A DNA stretch of 64,000 bases, taken from Massilibacillus massiliensis (GTDB lineage: Bacteria > Bacillota > Negativicutes > FLKF01). The number at the start of each line of letters is the position of its first letter. The first letter of the stretch is position 1. The stretch is taken from positions 3,229,516 through 3,293,515 of the forward strand of contig NZ_LT575483.1 in NCBI RefSeq assembly GCF_900086705.1, given 5' to 3'. The notes under the pieces were generated by a model, which saw only the letters and a list, made by a program, of their open reading frames with translations, had not been told where the DNA came from and made no database searches. Shown here one piece after another: positions 16,438-24,684 of this stretch. Both the position numbers and the translations under genes were made by a program.

Positions 16438-16480
16438 AATGCAGGTGGAAACGATTTAAACGATTCTGCCTGCATTTTTT
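16438..16480 (+). terminator. Terminator between the two aldolase genes
   Basis: AATGCAGG (16438-16445) pairs with CCTGCATT (16469-16476), then a T-run. It may be partial, letting some transcription into the second aldolase gene, or that gene may have its own promoter. Confidence 0.75.
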
Positions 16481-16518
16481 ATTAAGATAGTTTTATAGAT
16501 GATGAAGGAGTGATTAGA

Positions 16519-17163
16519 ATGTGGAAAAAAATAGAGAACTTGAAGACAATTTATGAAGGCGGTATGATTGTGATTGTCCGTGCGGATGATCCGGAAGATA
16601 CTTATAAAATTGCTGAAGCGGCCATCGCTGGTGGCGCAAGAGCTTTAGAGATCCCATTTGCAGTTCCTGATGTATTAAGTATTGTAAAAAAATTATCAGG
16701 TAAATATAGCAGCCAAGGCGTTGTTATCGGAGTAGGGACTGTTTTAGATGCGGAACATGCTGCTGCTGCACTGTTAGCTGGTGCAGAAATGTTAGTAAGT
16801 TCAAGCTTTGATGCTGGAATGATTCGTATGGCCAATCGTTATCAGGCAATTACGGTTTCTGGCGCAATGTCACCAACTGAAATTGCTGAGTCAATGGCAG
16901 CTGGTGCTGATATTATCAAATTATTCCCGGCAGATTTTTATGGAGCAAAATATGTAAAAACATTGCGGGCACCAATGCCGACTGCACCGCTTGTTCCATT
17001 CGGCGGTGTAACACCGGAAAATGTTGGTTCATGGTTCGAAGCTGGCTGCGTTGCTGTAGGCGTTGGCAGTTATATTACAAAAGCGCATAAAAAAGATGGA
17101 GACTACGGTAAAGTCACCAAAGCAGCAGAAACTTTCCTTGAAGCAATTAGAGCGGCTAGATAA
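16519..17163 (+). CDS. eda: KDPG/KHG aldolase family protein
   Basis: 214 residues from ATG 16519, which has AAGGAG eight bases upstream; a GTG at 16510 would overlap that site. Eda fold: IVRADDPEDTYKIAEA at the N-terminus, the general-base Glu in RALEIPF, IGVGTVLDAEHA, the Schiff-base Lys134 in ADIIKLFPAD and the phosphate-binding VPFGGVTPENVGSW plus VGVGSYI. It cleaves 2-keto-3-deoxy-6-phosphogluconate or 4-hydroxy-2-oxoglutarate type substrates to pyruvate. As the last member of the PTS locus it probably completes breakdown of the imported sugar acid. Confidence 0.9.
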   Translation: MWKKIENLKTIYEGGMIVIVRADDPEDTYKIAEAAIAGGARALEIPFAVPDVLSIVKKLSGKYSSQGVVIGVGTVLDAEHAAAALLAGAEMLVSSSFDAGMIRMANRYQAITVSGAMSPTEIAESMAAGADIIKLFPADFYGAKYVKTLRAPMPTAPLVPFGGVTPENVGSWFEAGCVAVGVGSYITKAHKKDGDYGKVTKAAETFLEAIRAAR

Positions 17164-17170
17164 ACTCTAT

Positions 17171-17336
17171 GGACAGATAGGCGGCGGGTCGGCGATAAGC
17201 ACCTATCTACGTCGTTGCATGAAGGTGCTGTTCGTCGACGTACACAAGTACGACTCCTTCACATCCCCTTCATGCGCGCCTAGTATCTAGGCACTTCTCA
17301 CCAACCGGCAACCTATCTTCGTACTAGTTTATAAGT
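17171..17336. repeat. Dispersed structured repeat family 1, copy 1
   Basis: Matches 60697-60861 along its length, and its right part also matches 51289-51373. It folds as a cruciform: outer GATAGG/CCTATC, an inner stem GCATGAAGG (17217-17225) with CCTTCATGC (17267-17275), and CGTAC/GTACG at the tip. In the other copy the inner stem has different bases on both sides that still pair. It lies just after the eda stop. It has no ORF. Confidence 0.8.
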
Positions 17337-17348
17337 GGAATCGATTTT

Positions 17349-17388
17349 AGCAACTCATATTCACTTTTGTGAATATGAGTTGCTTTGT
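17349..17388 (+). terminator. Terminator after repeat copy 1
   Basis: AGCAACTCATATTCAC (17349-17364) pairs perfectly with GTGAATATGAGTTGCT (17369-17384), followed by TTTGTTG. It probably ends the PTS operon. Confidence 0.8.
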
Positions 17389-17432
17389 TGTGCCATGCCA
17401 TTTTGTCGCACGTTAATGCGGCAGTTTTTGCT

Positions 17433-17620
17433 TTGTTTTCGTTCTCCCGGCCTTTTCCGGAAAAATACGTTCCGAAGGATGAAAAATGATCGGCTTACGT
17501 TAAGAAATTCGCTTGTCTGAACGAAGTGAGTTTGTGAATTTTAGTAAGCCGATCATTTTTCAAGTATTTTGGAGGTTGGAGGCCTAGCCTTTTCGTTCTT
17601 TTGGGCAATGCCAAAAGGAC
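17433..17620. repeat. Dispersed structured repeat family 2, copy 1
   Basis: Close match to 26549-26734. It contains a perfect 18-base-pair stem, GAAAAATGATCGGCTTAC (17481-17498) with GTAAGCCGATCATTTTTC (17544-17561), and ends with CTTTTGG-gcaatg-CCAAAAG (about 17598-17617). Differences between the copies within the long stem are compensatory. No ORF. The remaining 170 bases up to the next gene hold nothing recognisable beyond AT-rich sequence. Confidence 0.8.
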
Positions 17621-17793
17621 ACCCACGTCTTTATTATTACATTAGAATTTTTATAAATATCCTGATGTAATGTGTCCATTTTTTATCTGTATAAATCGAC
17701 AGGATATTTGGCAAAGCTATAATTTTGGTGTATGATTAATAATTAGAGTAAGGGTTTAATTTATTATGATTTAGAACGGGGGCGTATCGTAAA

Positions 17794-18735
17794 ATGAAAA
17801 AAATGCTAGCAATTATGCTTGTAAGTTTGACAATGTTTATTTTAGGCGGATGTGGGGCACAGAATGAATCTAAAAGTGGAAAAATGCAGGAATTGACGGT
17901 TGGGATTATGCCGGATGTCGATTCCATCCCATTTATTATTGCGCAAGAAAAAGGGTATTTTAAAGAAGAAAATGTAAATGTAACATTGAAACCATTTAAA
18001 AGTGCAATGGATCGTGATAGTGCATTGCAGAGCGGAAATTTAGATGGCGCGATTTCTGATATGCTGGCTGTGGCATTTGCTAAAGAAGGCGGGTTTGATG
18101 TAAAAATCACTTCGCTTACTAGTGGCAGTTATAAAATGGTTGTGGGAAAGAATGAAGCCGCAAATAGTCTTGCAGACTTAAAAGGAAAAGATATTGCGAT
18201 TTCGAAGAATACGATTATTGAATATGTGACTGATAAAATATTGACGGAAGCAAATATGTCGGATACGGATCTTCACAAGGTTGCAATCCCGCAAATTCCG
18301 ACTCGGCTGGAAATGCTGCAGAATGGTAAAATAGCTGCAGTCACTTTACCTGAACCGATGGCAAGTATTGCAATAAGCAATGGAGCGCGGCTAATGAACA
18401 GTTCGGATCAATTGGGTATCAATCCAGGGGTTATGATGTTTACGAATCAAGCGGCAGCTGATAAAACCAAAGAGTTGCAGGCTATGTATAGAGCGTATAA
18501 TAAAGCGATTGCGTATTTAGAAAAGGAACCACAGGAAAATTATATTGATCTTTTGATTGAAAAGGGCGGTTTTCCATCAGCGGTAAAAGGGTCTTTGGTA
18601 TTGCCTGCATATAAAAAAGCAACCGTACCGACTGAAAAAGATGTGAATGATTGTATGAAGTGGCTAAAAGACAAAAATCTTGTGAAAACATTATATTCCT
18701 ATCAAGATCTAGTGATAGAGCAATTTGTTAAGTGA
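17794..18735 (+). CDS. ABC transporter substrate-binding lipoprotein (NMT1/ThiY-like)
   Basis: 313 residues with a lipoprotein signal, MKKMLAIMLVSLTMFILGGC, lipobox LGGC with acylated Cys20. The mature part fits the NMT1/ThiY-like class II periplasmic-binding fold: LTVGIMPDVDSIPFIIAQEKGYFKEE, a mid-domain GAISDMLAVAFA and LADLKGKDIAISKNT. Family members bind sulfonates, nitrate, thiamine precursors or other small organics; the ligand is not evident and no TPP riboswitch was found upstream. ATPase and permease genes follow immediately. Confidence 0.87.
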   Translation: MKKMLAIMLVSLTMFILGGCGAQNESKSGKMQELTVGIMPDVDSIPFIIAQEKGYFKEENVNVTLKPFKSAMDRDSALQSGNLDGAISDMLAVAFAKEGGFDVKITSLTSGSYKMVVGKNEAANSLADLKGKDIAISKNTIIEYVTDKILTEANMSDTDLHKVAIPQIPTRLEMLQNGKIAAVTLPEPMASIAISNGARLMNSSDQLGINPGVMMFTNQAAADKTKELQAMYRAYNKAIAYLEKEPQENYIDLLIEKGGFPSAVKGSLVLPAYKKATVPTEKDVNDCMKWLKDKNLVKTLYSYQDLVIEQFVK

Positions 18736-18741
18736 TGCAAT

Positions 18742-19494
18742 ATGATTGAAATAAAAGATTTATCTGTAGTTTATCAATCTACTGCTGAAACCTATACTGC
18801 ACTCAAGGATATTCAGCTCGCGATTCCAACAGGCGGAACTTGTGCAATCATTGGTCCGTCTGGGTCGGGGAAGTCGACGCTTTTAAAAGTGCTGGCTGGA
18901 ATTATCACTGATTTTACAGGCAGTGTAGAAATTGATGGACAAGCAATTTCACCGAAAAAACAAAAAATCGGTTTTATTCCGCAGAATTATGGATTACTGC
19001 CTTGGAAGAATGTTTATGAAAATATTTGTTTAGGTCTGAAAATAAAGCAGCCAAGAGAAAAAATAGAACCCAGTGCCGTAGATTTCATTATGCAGCAACT
19101 TGGCATTGACGGATTGGGGAAACGTTATCCGGGCGAACTGAGTGGCGGACAGCAGCAAAGAGTAAGTTTGGCGCGCGCTTTTTTATTGAAACCTGATGTA
19201 TTGCTGATGGATGAGCCGTTTTCTGCTTTAGATGCAATAACGCGTGAAGAGATTCAAAATGTATTTTTAGAGGTTTGGAAAAAGCATGCGGTGTCTACGG
19301 TTTTTGTAACACATTATGTGGAAGAGGCTGTTTATTTAGGGCAGAAAATTGTTATTTTATCTACGAATCCGGGAAAAATCAGCAAAGTGATTGAGAATCC
19401 GCTTTTTGGTGAAGCTGGGGTTCGAAATAAACAAGAATTTTTTGAATTAAGTTTAAGACTACGTAATTTTATTAAAGAGGATTGGTCAAGTTGA
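18742..19494 (+). CDS. ABC transporter ATP-binding protein (SsuB/TauB type)
   Basis: 250-residue ATPase with Walker A GPSGSGKST (about residues 38-46), Q-loop, signature LSGGQQQR, Walker B VLLMDEPFSALD and the switch His in VFVTHYVEEAVYL. The start lies six bases after the binding-protein stop. It belongs to the nitrate/sulfonate/taurine import group. It powers the adjoining permease. Confidence 0.92.
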   Translation: MIEIKDLSVVYQSTAETYTALKDIQLAIPTGGTCAIIGPSGSGKSTLLKVLAGIITDFTGSVEIDGQAISPKKQKIGFIPQNYGLLPWKNVYENICLGLKIKQPREKIEPSAVDFIMQQLGIDGLGKRYPGELSGGQQQRVSLARAFLLKPDVLLMDEPFSALDAITREEIQNVFLEVWKKHAVSTVFVTHYVEEAVYLGQKIVILSTNPGKISKVIENPLFGEAGVRNKQEFFELSLRLRNFIKEDWSS

Positions 19495-20237
19495 TAGAGA
19501 AACGTACTTTCTTATGGTATCTTTTGGGGATCGGCATTTTTTTAGCCAGCTGGCAAGTGATTGCGCAAGTGATTCATTTACCGATTGTACCTTCGCCTTT
19601 TAGGGTTTTTGAAAATTTAGTAGATATTTTCGTACAATCAATTGCGATTCACGGTTTTTATAGTTTATGGCGTATGGTGGCTGGACTTGTCCTCGCGATT
19701 CTTGTTGGAGTGCCTATAGGAATGTGCATGGGATATTTTCCGCAATGTGATCGTTTCTTGGCACCACTTATTTATTTGACGTATCCAATTCCTAAAATTG
19801 CATTATTGCCGATTCTTATGCTGCTCTGCGGTCTTGGTGAAGTCTCAAAAATATTGATGATTTTTTTGATCATCGTATTTCAAGTGATCGTGTCGGTACG
19901 CGATGGGGTAAAGGGGATTCCAAAAGAGACCTATTACCCGTTATATTCACTAGGGGCGAGTTTTTGGAGTGTTTTTAGGGAGATTCTTTTTGCTGCTTCT
20001 ATGCCGAAGTTTCTTACCTCTGTTCGCGTTGCGATGGCGACTTCGATTTCGGTATTGTTTTTTACGGAGACGTTTGGTACGCAATATGGTATGGGGTATT
20101 TTATTATGGACGCATGGCTGCGCGTCAATTATTTAGAAATGTATTCGGGGATCGTTGTACTAAGCTTTATCGGTTTGATTTTATTTGGCATCATAGATTT
20201 TTTTGATAAGAAAATTTGTCATTGGCAGTACAAATGA
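19491..20237 (+). CDS. ABC transporter permease (SsuC/TauC type)
   Basis: About 249 residues from TTG 19491, which overlaps the ATPase stop as TTGA and has AAAGAGG ten bases upstream; a TTG at 19482 is in frame but too close to that site. Six hydrophobic segments; the cytoplasmic loop after the third or fourth has the EAA-type motif, here LYSLGASFWSVFREILFAASMPKF. It forms the membrane channel of the three-gene importer. Confidence 0.9.
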   Translation: MIEKRTFLWYLLGIGIFLASWQVIAQVIHLPIVPSPFRVFENLVDIFVQSIAIHGFYSLWRMVAGLVLAILVGVPIGMCMGYFPQCDRFLAPLIYLTYPIPKIALLPILMLLCGLGEVSKILMIFLIIVFQVIVSVRDGVKGIPKETYYPLYSLGASFWSVFREILFAASMPKFLTSVRVAMATSISVLFFTETFGTQYGMGYFIMDAWLRVNYLEMYSGIVVLSFIGLILFGIIDFFDKKICHWQYK

Positions 20238-20397
20238 GCATAAACATTTCTTTATGAAAATGATTATTATTTAATATCTATTTATGTCTACTTGTGTTAT
20301 AATAAGCAATATATAGTATAATTAGGTTTTATTAACAAATGAAATTTAATTGTAGTATAGTTTGAATTTATAATTTTTAACTAGTAGGAGGATAGCG

Positions 20398-22419
20398 ATG
20401 TTAAAGAACTTATCATTTAAGGGGAAAATGTTAGCATTCATTTTACCAATTACAATTTTGGGATTAGTGTCATTATCCCTTGTGTCATATTACTTCTTTC
20501 AATCCGTATTGGATAAGGAATTGGTAAATCAAACAGAGAAAAATGTTGCCGAAATATCAGAAAATATTGATGGGTGGCTAGAGGCACGGCTGCTGGAGAC
20601 GCAGACGGTAGCGATGAGCCCGACCTTAAAGAATATCGCCAATGATCCTGCATCAGCAAATAAGGCGAATGAATTTCGTCTGAAATTAATGACAGAGAAG
20701 GTTCCTAATACATATGACAGCGTGAGCTGGGGGCATTTTGATAATTCAGGTGTATTATCCGGGATGGCTGTTACCGGGCCGAAGATGATGGAAGTAAAAA
20801 CAAAAGCTTGGTATGCGGATACGATGACGGGTAAGAAGGATTCTTTTATGTCTTCACCTGTAATTTCACAGGCAACAGGCAAGATTATTGTAAATTGTAT
20901 TTCGTTAGTGAAAAATGAAACGAGTAAAAATATCGGAATGGTTTTAGCGGCTGTTTATGTACAGGCCGTAGAAGATAAAGTACACGAGCTTAATACCGGT
21001 GAGAGCGGGTATGGATTACTGGTCGCACAGGATGGAACCTTTGTCGTACATCCAAATAGCGAGTATGTAATGAAGAAGAAAATTACGGAAGCTGAATCAC
21101 CGCAAATACAGGCGCTTGGTAAATTGATGTTGGAAGGACAAAAAGGCATGTATCGCTTTGAGGAGCAAGGCAGTCATAAAATTGCATTTTATGATCCGAT
21201 TCCAACAGCAGGCTGGGCAGTTGCGGCAGTGCTTGACGAAGACGAATTATTGGCACCGGCAAAACAAATTTTGTGGATTCTTATGACGATTTCACTCATT
21301 GTGCTGTGCTTGTTATCTTTTGTTATTGTTTGGGCGGCAGGTCGTTTGGTCAAACCACTTGGTTTGATGGTTACTACGGTTGATGAAATGGCGGCTGGTG
21401 ATTTCAGTGAGAAAGCTGCACAAGTGGATACAAATGATGAGTTTGGTCGACTGGCAAATGCTTTGCGTAAGATGAGAAATAATGTTCGCAATTTGATGAA
21501 GCAAGTGGTTGTGTCGTCGGAAACTTTAGCTTCCTCTTCGGAAGAGTTGACAGCAACTGCAGAGCAGTCTGCACAAGCTTCAAATCAAGTTGCAAATTCA
21601 ATCACGGCAGTTGCAGGTGGGATGACAGAACAGTTAGCAGCTGTAAAAGATACGACAAATGTAGTGGAACAGATGTCAGCGGGGATTGAAGAAGTTGCTG
21701 CAAATGCGAATGTTGCTGCGGATAAGAGTGTGGAAGCTGCGAATACAGCAAAGACTGGTAGCGAATCTGTAGAGCAGGCAATCACGCAAATGAATAAGAT
21801 TGAGCAAACGACCAATGATTCTGTTAGAGTTGTAACAGTGCTTGGTGAACGATCAAAAGAAATTGGTCAGATTGTTGATACGATTTCCGGTATCGCTGGG
21901 CAGACGAATCTCCTTGCCTTGAATGCCGCAATTGAAGCTGCACGTGCTGGTGAAACTGGCAGAGGGTTTGCCGTTGTTGCGGAGGAGGTTCGTAAGCTTG
22001 CCGAGCAGTCACAATTGGCTGCGAAACAAATTTCAGAATTGATTTCAGAAATCCAAAAGGATACGGATACTGCAGTCGTGACGATGAATGAGGGCAGTCA
22101 GCAGGTTAAAATCGGAACCGAGGTCGTTGGAGCAACTGGTGATTCGTTTAAACAGATTTTACAATTTGTTATGGAAGTTTCAGCTGAAGTTAAGGGCATT
22201 TCCCACGCAATGCAGAATATGGCGGATAACAGCCAACATATTGTTGATATTGTACAACAGATGGATCGCTTAAGTATGAAGGGGGCAGACGAAGCACAGA
22301 ATGTATCTGCGGCAACGCAGCAGCAATCTGCTTCAATGCAGGAGATTGCTTTCTCAAGTCAGAATTTGGCGAAAATGGCGGAGCAATTACAAGAAGAAAT
22401 AAAGAAATTTAAAATTTAA
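20398..22419 (+). CDS. Methyl-accepting chemotaxis protein (dCache-type sensor)
   Basis: 673 residues: TM1 (about 11-33), a large extracytoplasmic dCache-like sensor (about 40-280, with [20 protein letters not shown] and [17 protein letters not shown]), TM2 (about 287-310), HAMP (about 312-365) and a long coiled-coil signalling domain. The hairpin tip reads [20 protein letters not shown], followed by [18 protein letters not shown]. It senses an external small molecule and feeds CheA/CheW; no che genes are in the window. AGGAGG precedes ATG. It stands alone between the ABC importer and a terminator at 22441-22490. Confidence 0.93.
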   Translation: MLKNLSFKGKMLAFILPITILGLVSLSLVSYYFFQSVLDKELVNQTEKNVAEISENIDGWLEARLLETQTVAMSPTLKNIANDPASANKANEFRLKLMTEKVPNTYDSVSWGHFDNSGVLSGMAVTGPKMMEVKTKAWYADTMTGKKDSFMSSPVISQATGKIIVNCISLVKNETSKNIGMVLAAVYVQAVEDKVHELNTGESGYGLLVAQDGTFVVHPNSEYVMKKKITEAESPQIQALGKLMLEGQKGMYRFEEQGSHKIAFYDPIPTAGWAVAAVLDEDELLAPAKQILWILMTISLIVLCLLSFVIVWAAGRLVKPLGLMVTTVDEMAAGDFSEKAAQVDTNDEFGRLANALRKMRNNVRNLMKQVVVSSETLASSSEELTATAEQSAQASNQVANSITAVAGGMTEQLAAVKDTTNVVEQMSAGIEEVAANANVAADKSVEAANTAKTGSESVEQAITQMNKIEQTTNDSVRVVTVLGERSKEIGQIVDTISGIAGQTNLLALNAAIEAARAGETGRGFAVVAEEVRKLAEQSQLAAKQISELISEIQKDTDTAVVTMNEGSQQVKIGTEVVGATGDSFKQILQFVMEVSAEVKGISHAMQNMADNSQHIVDIVQQMDRLSMKGADEAQNVSAATQQQSASMQEIAFSSQNLAKMAEQLQEEIKKFKI

Positions 22420-22440
22420 ATGATTCGTGAATAAATAACG

Positions 22441-22490
22441 AATAGGGTGCAGTTAACGAAATGAGGTTTGTTAACTGTACCCTATTTTTC
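22441..22490 (+). terminator. Terminator of the first chemoreceptor gene
   Basis: AATAGGGTGCAGTTAAC (22441-22457) pairs with GTTAACTGTACCCTATT with one mismatch, followed by TTTC. Confidence 0.85.
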
Positions 22491-22913
22491 TATACAAAAA
22501 TAGTTAGTAAATGAAGTTTATCGACGTAATTTTTAAGCTGTTTTAACGTTAAAGTATATAAATAAAAGTGTGGTTTCTATGCTTTTTTATGAATTTTTAT
22601 GCATTGAGGAAAATGTGAAAAAACCCACTTGATTCCTTATTTTACGTAAAAAATGGAAGTTGAATTTTCATAAAATTACAACTTTTTGTTTATAGATATG
22701 CTGGAAAGGATTTAGTACCTATGACATAGAATAACTGTTAAATATAATAGTATTATTGACGAATATTGCAGATTTAAAAATGTAAATCCATCACGTTTTA
22801 TGAATTTATAGTTTAAATTTTTTGATAATTTCGCATTTTGCGAGAATGGATCTAGTATTCGTTGATTTCTCCTTTTTCTGTCACTTTATTATCATGAGGG
22901 GGTATTTTATATT
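22491..22913 (+). other. AT-rich region upstream of the hydrogenase operon
   Basis: 423 bases without a gene. It must contain the hydrogenase promoter, but no hexamer pair is convincing. A short GCATTTTGC near 22833 and the strong RBS GAGGGGG before ATG 22914 are the only signals noted. Confidence 0.4.
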
Positions 22914-23411
22914 ATGGCATTCGGTACACATGAAAAAGCTTTAACAAAAGAACTTGCAAAGCAAATTGATTTAATTTTATTTGCGCATGATAACGATGGT
23001 ACTCAATTGGTTGGAATTTTATTGGATGTCCAAGCGGTCATTCCAAATCATTATATTCCAACGGAAGTCGCTTATTATCTGTCAGAGAAATTAAATATCA
23101 AGATTGCTACAGTTTACGATTGTATTACGTTTTATTCCTCGATATCGGATAAACCGAGAGCAAAATATCCGATTCAAGTTTGTAACAGTATCGTTTGCAA
23201 GATCAATCACAATACGCAATTGTTTGAAATGCTAAAAGAAATGTTGAATATTAATTTAAATGAAATTACGTATGATGGCCGTTTCACATTGGAAAGTGTT
23301 CCGTGTTTTGGCGCTTGTGATATTGCGCCGGCTGTTCGTATCAATGGCAAAGTGTATGGACATTTAACGACAAGGGACAAAATTGCCAATATGTTAAATG
23401 AATTGATTTAA
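22914..23411 (+). CDS. NuoE-like [2Fe-2S] subunit of NAD-linked hydrogenase
   Basis: 165 residues, a thioredoxin-like [2Fe-2S] protein. The four ligands are Cys in CNSIVC (x4 spacing) and CFGAC (x3 spacing), as in NuoE/HydC/HndA. The N-terminal helical part (NHYIPTEVAYYLSEKL...IATVYDCITFY) is typical. It passes electrons between the NuoF-like flavoprotein and the hydrogenase. First gene of the three-gene unit 22914-26433; gap to the next gene is 16 bases with a GGGAGAG ribosome site. Confidence 0.92.
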   Translation: MAFGTHEKALTKELAKQIDLILFAHDNDGTQLVGILLDVQAVIPNHYIPTEVAYYLSEKLNIKIATVYDCITFYSSISDKPRAKYPIQVCNSIVCKINHNTQLFEMLKEMLNINLNEITYDGRFTLESVPCFGACDIAPAVRINGKVYGHLTTRDKIANMLNELI

Positions 23412-23427
23412 GGGAGAGAAGAGCCGA

Positions 23428-24669
23428 ATGAGTAAAGCTGTGTGTTTTATGACAAAAAATTTTGGGAAATATGATGTAAAATCCATTGGTTCTTATATGG
23501 CGATTGGCGGATTTAACGCGTTAAAAAAAGCAGTTAACATGGCAGGGGAAGAGATTGCAGCAACGCTTGCAGAGGCGAAAATTAAAGGTCGTGGTGGTGC
23601 AGGCTATGATATGGGGAAAAAATGGTCACAGGCAAAAGCCGTTATTGCCGATCAAAAAGTAGTTGTTTGTAATGCAGATGAGGGAGAACCTTGTACATTT
23701 AAGGACCGTACACTGATAGAAAAAGATCCGTTTAATTTAATAGAAGGTATGATTATTGCTGGTTATACTGTAGATGCGCAAAATGGATATATCTATTTAA
23801 GGGAAGAATACAGCCATCTTAGGCCGCTGCTTCTGGATGCAATCAAGCAAGCAAAGACTTATGGATTTTTAGGTGAGAATATTCTGGGCAAAGGTTTTAA
23901 CTATGATATTCATTTGTATTCTGGTGCTGGCGCCTATGTCTGCGGCGAAGGTACTGCTCTTGTTGAATCCATTGAGGGGAAAAGTGGTCGCCCGCGTATG
24001 AAACCGCCGTTTATTAAGCAATGTGGTTTATATAATCTGCCTACTTGTGTAAATAATGTGGAAAGTTTGTCTTTGGTCTCAAGTATTTTATTAGATGATG
24101 AAAAGAAATATATGACGTATGGTACGCAAGATTCAGTGGGAACAAAATTGGTAAGTGTCGCTGGGAATGTAAAGCATCCGGGCGTTTTTGAAATCCCATT
24201 TGGTGTCACTGTGCGTGATATTGTATATGGATTAGCGGGCGGCATCGTTGATGACCGCGAAATTAAATTGATCCAATTTGGCGGTGCGTCCGGAAAAATT
24301 GCATCAAAGAGTGTTTTAGATACACCTTATACCTATGAAGATTTACGCAGAGCTGGTGTTGGTGTGGGATCAGGAGCGATCTTAGTCGTTGATGAACGCA
24401 CAAGCGTAATTGATTTTCTGAGAACTACACAAGACTTTTTTTCACATGAAAGTTGTGGACAATGTACGCCATGCAGAGAGGGCAATCGGCATGTAAAAAT
24501 GCTGTTAAGCAAAGTTGCTGCAGGATCGCACACAGAAGCTGATGTAGCGGCTATGCAGAGAATTGCAAAGATTATGGCAATGTCATCTCTATGTGGATTA
24601 GGGGAAACAGCGCAGAGTGCGTTAGTTTCTGCTATGCATTGTTTTGCGGAAGATTTTCAAATTAAATAG
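23428..24669 (+). CDS. NuoF-like NAD(H)/FMN subunit of hydrogenase
   Basis: 413 residues. The FMN/NADH site motifs are GRGGAGYDMGKKW (about 51-63), CNADEGEPCTFKDR and GAGAYVCGEGTALVESIEG. The [4Fe-4S] ligands are in CGQCTPCREG near residue 350. The protein ends about 60 residues after that motif and so lacks the C-terminal 2x[4Fe-4S] ferredoxin domain and the N-terminal [2Fe-2S] domain of larger HydB/HndC proteins; this is the compact NuoF-like form. It oxidises NADH (or reduces NAD) for the hydrogenase. Confidence 0.92.
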   Translation: MSKAVCFMTKNFGKYDVKSIGSYMAIGGFNALKKAVNMAGEEIAATLAEAKIKGRGGAGYDMGKKWSQAKAVIADQKVVVCNADEGEPCTFKDRTLIEKDPFNLIEGMIIAGYTVDAQNGYIYLREEYSHLRPLLLDAIKQAKTYGFLGENILGKGFNYDIHLYSGAGAYVCGEGTALVESIEGKSGRPRMKPPFIKQCGLYNLPTCVNNVESLSLVSSILLDDEKKYMTYGTQDSVGTKLVSVAGNVKHPGVFEIPFGVTVRDIVYGLAGGIVDDREIKLIQFGGASGKIASKSVLDTPYTYEDLRRAGVGVGSGAILVVDERTSVIDFLRTTQDFFSHESCGQCTPCREGNRHVKMLLSKVAAGSHTEADVAAMQRIAKIMAMSSLCGLGETAQSALVSAMHCFAEDFQIK

Positions 24670-24684
24670 AATGAGGTGTAGATT

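Noticed and set aside
17063-17290. 75-residue frame across the end of eda and repeat family 1
   Set aside because: It is in a different frame from eda, has no ribosome site, and runs into a structured repeat.
17640-17793. TPP riboswitch ahead of the ThiY-like ABC importer
   Set aside because: The conserved CUGAGA and ACCUGAUCUGG blocks were not found.
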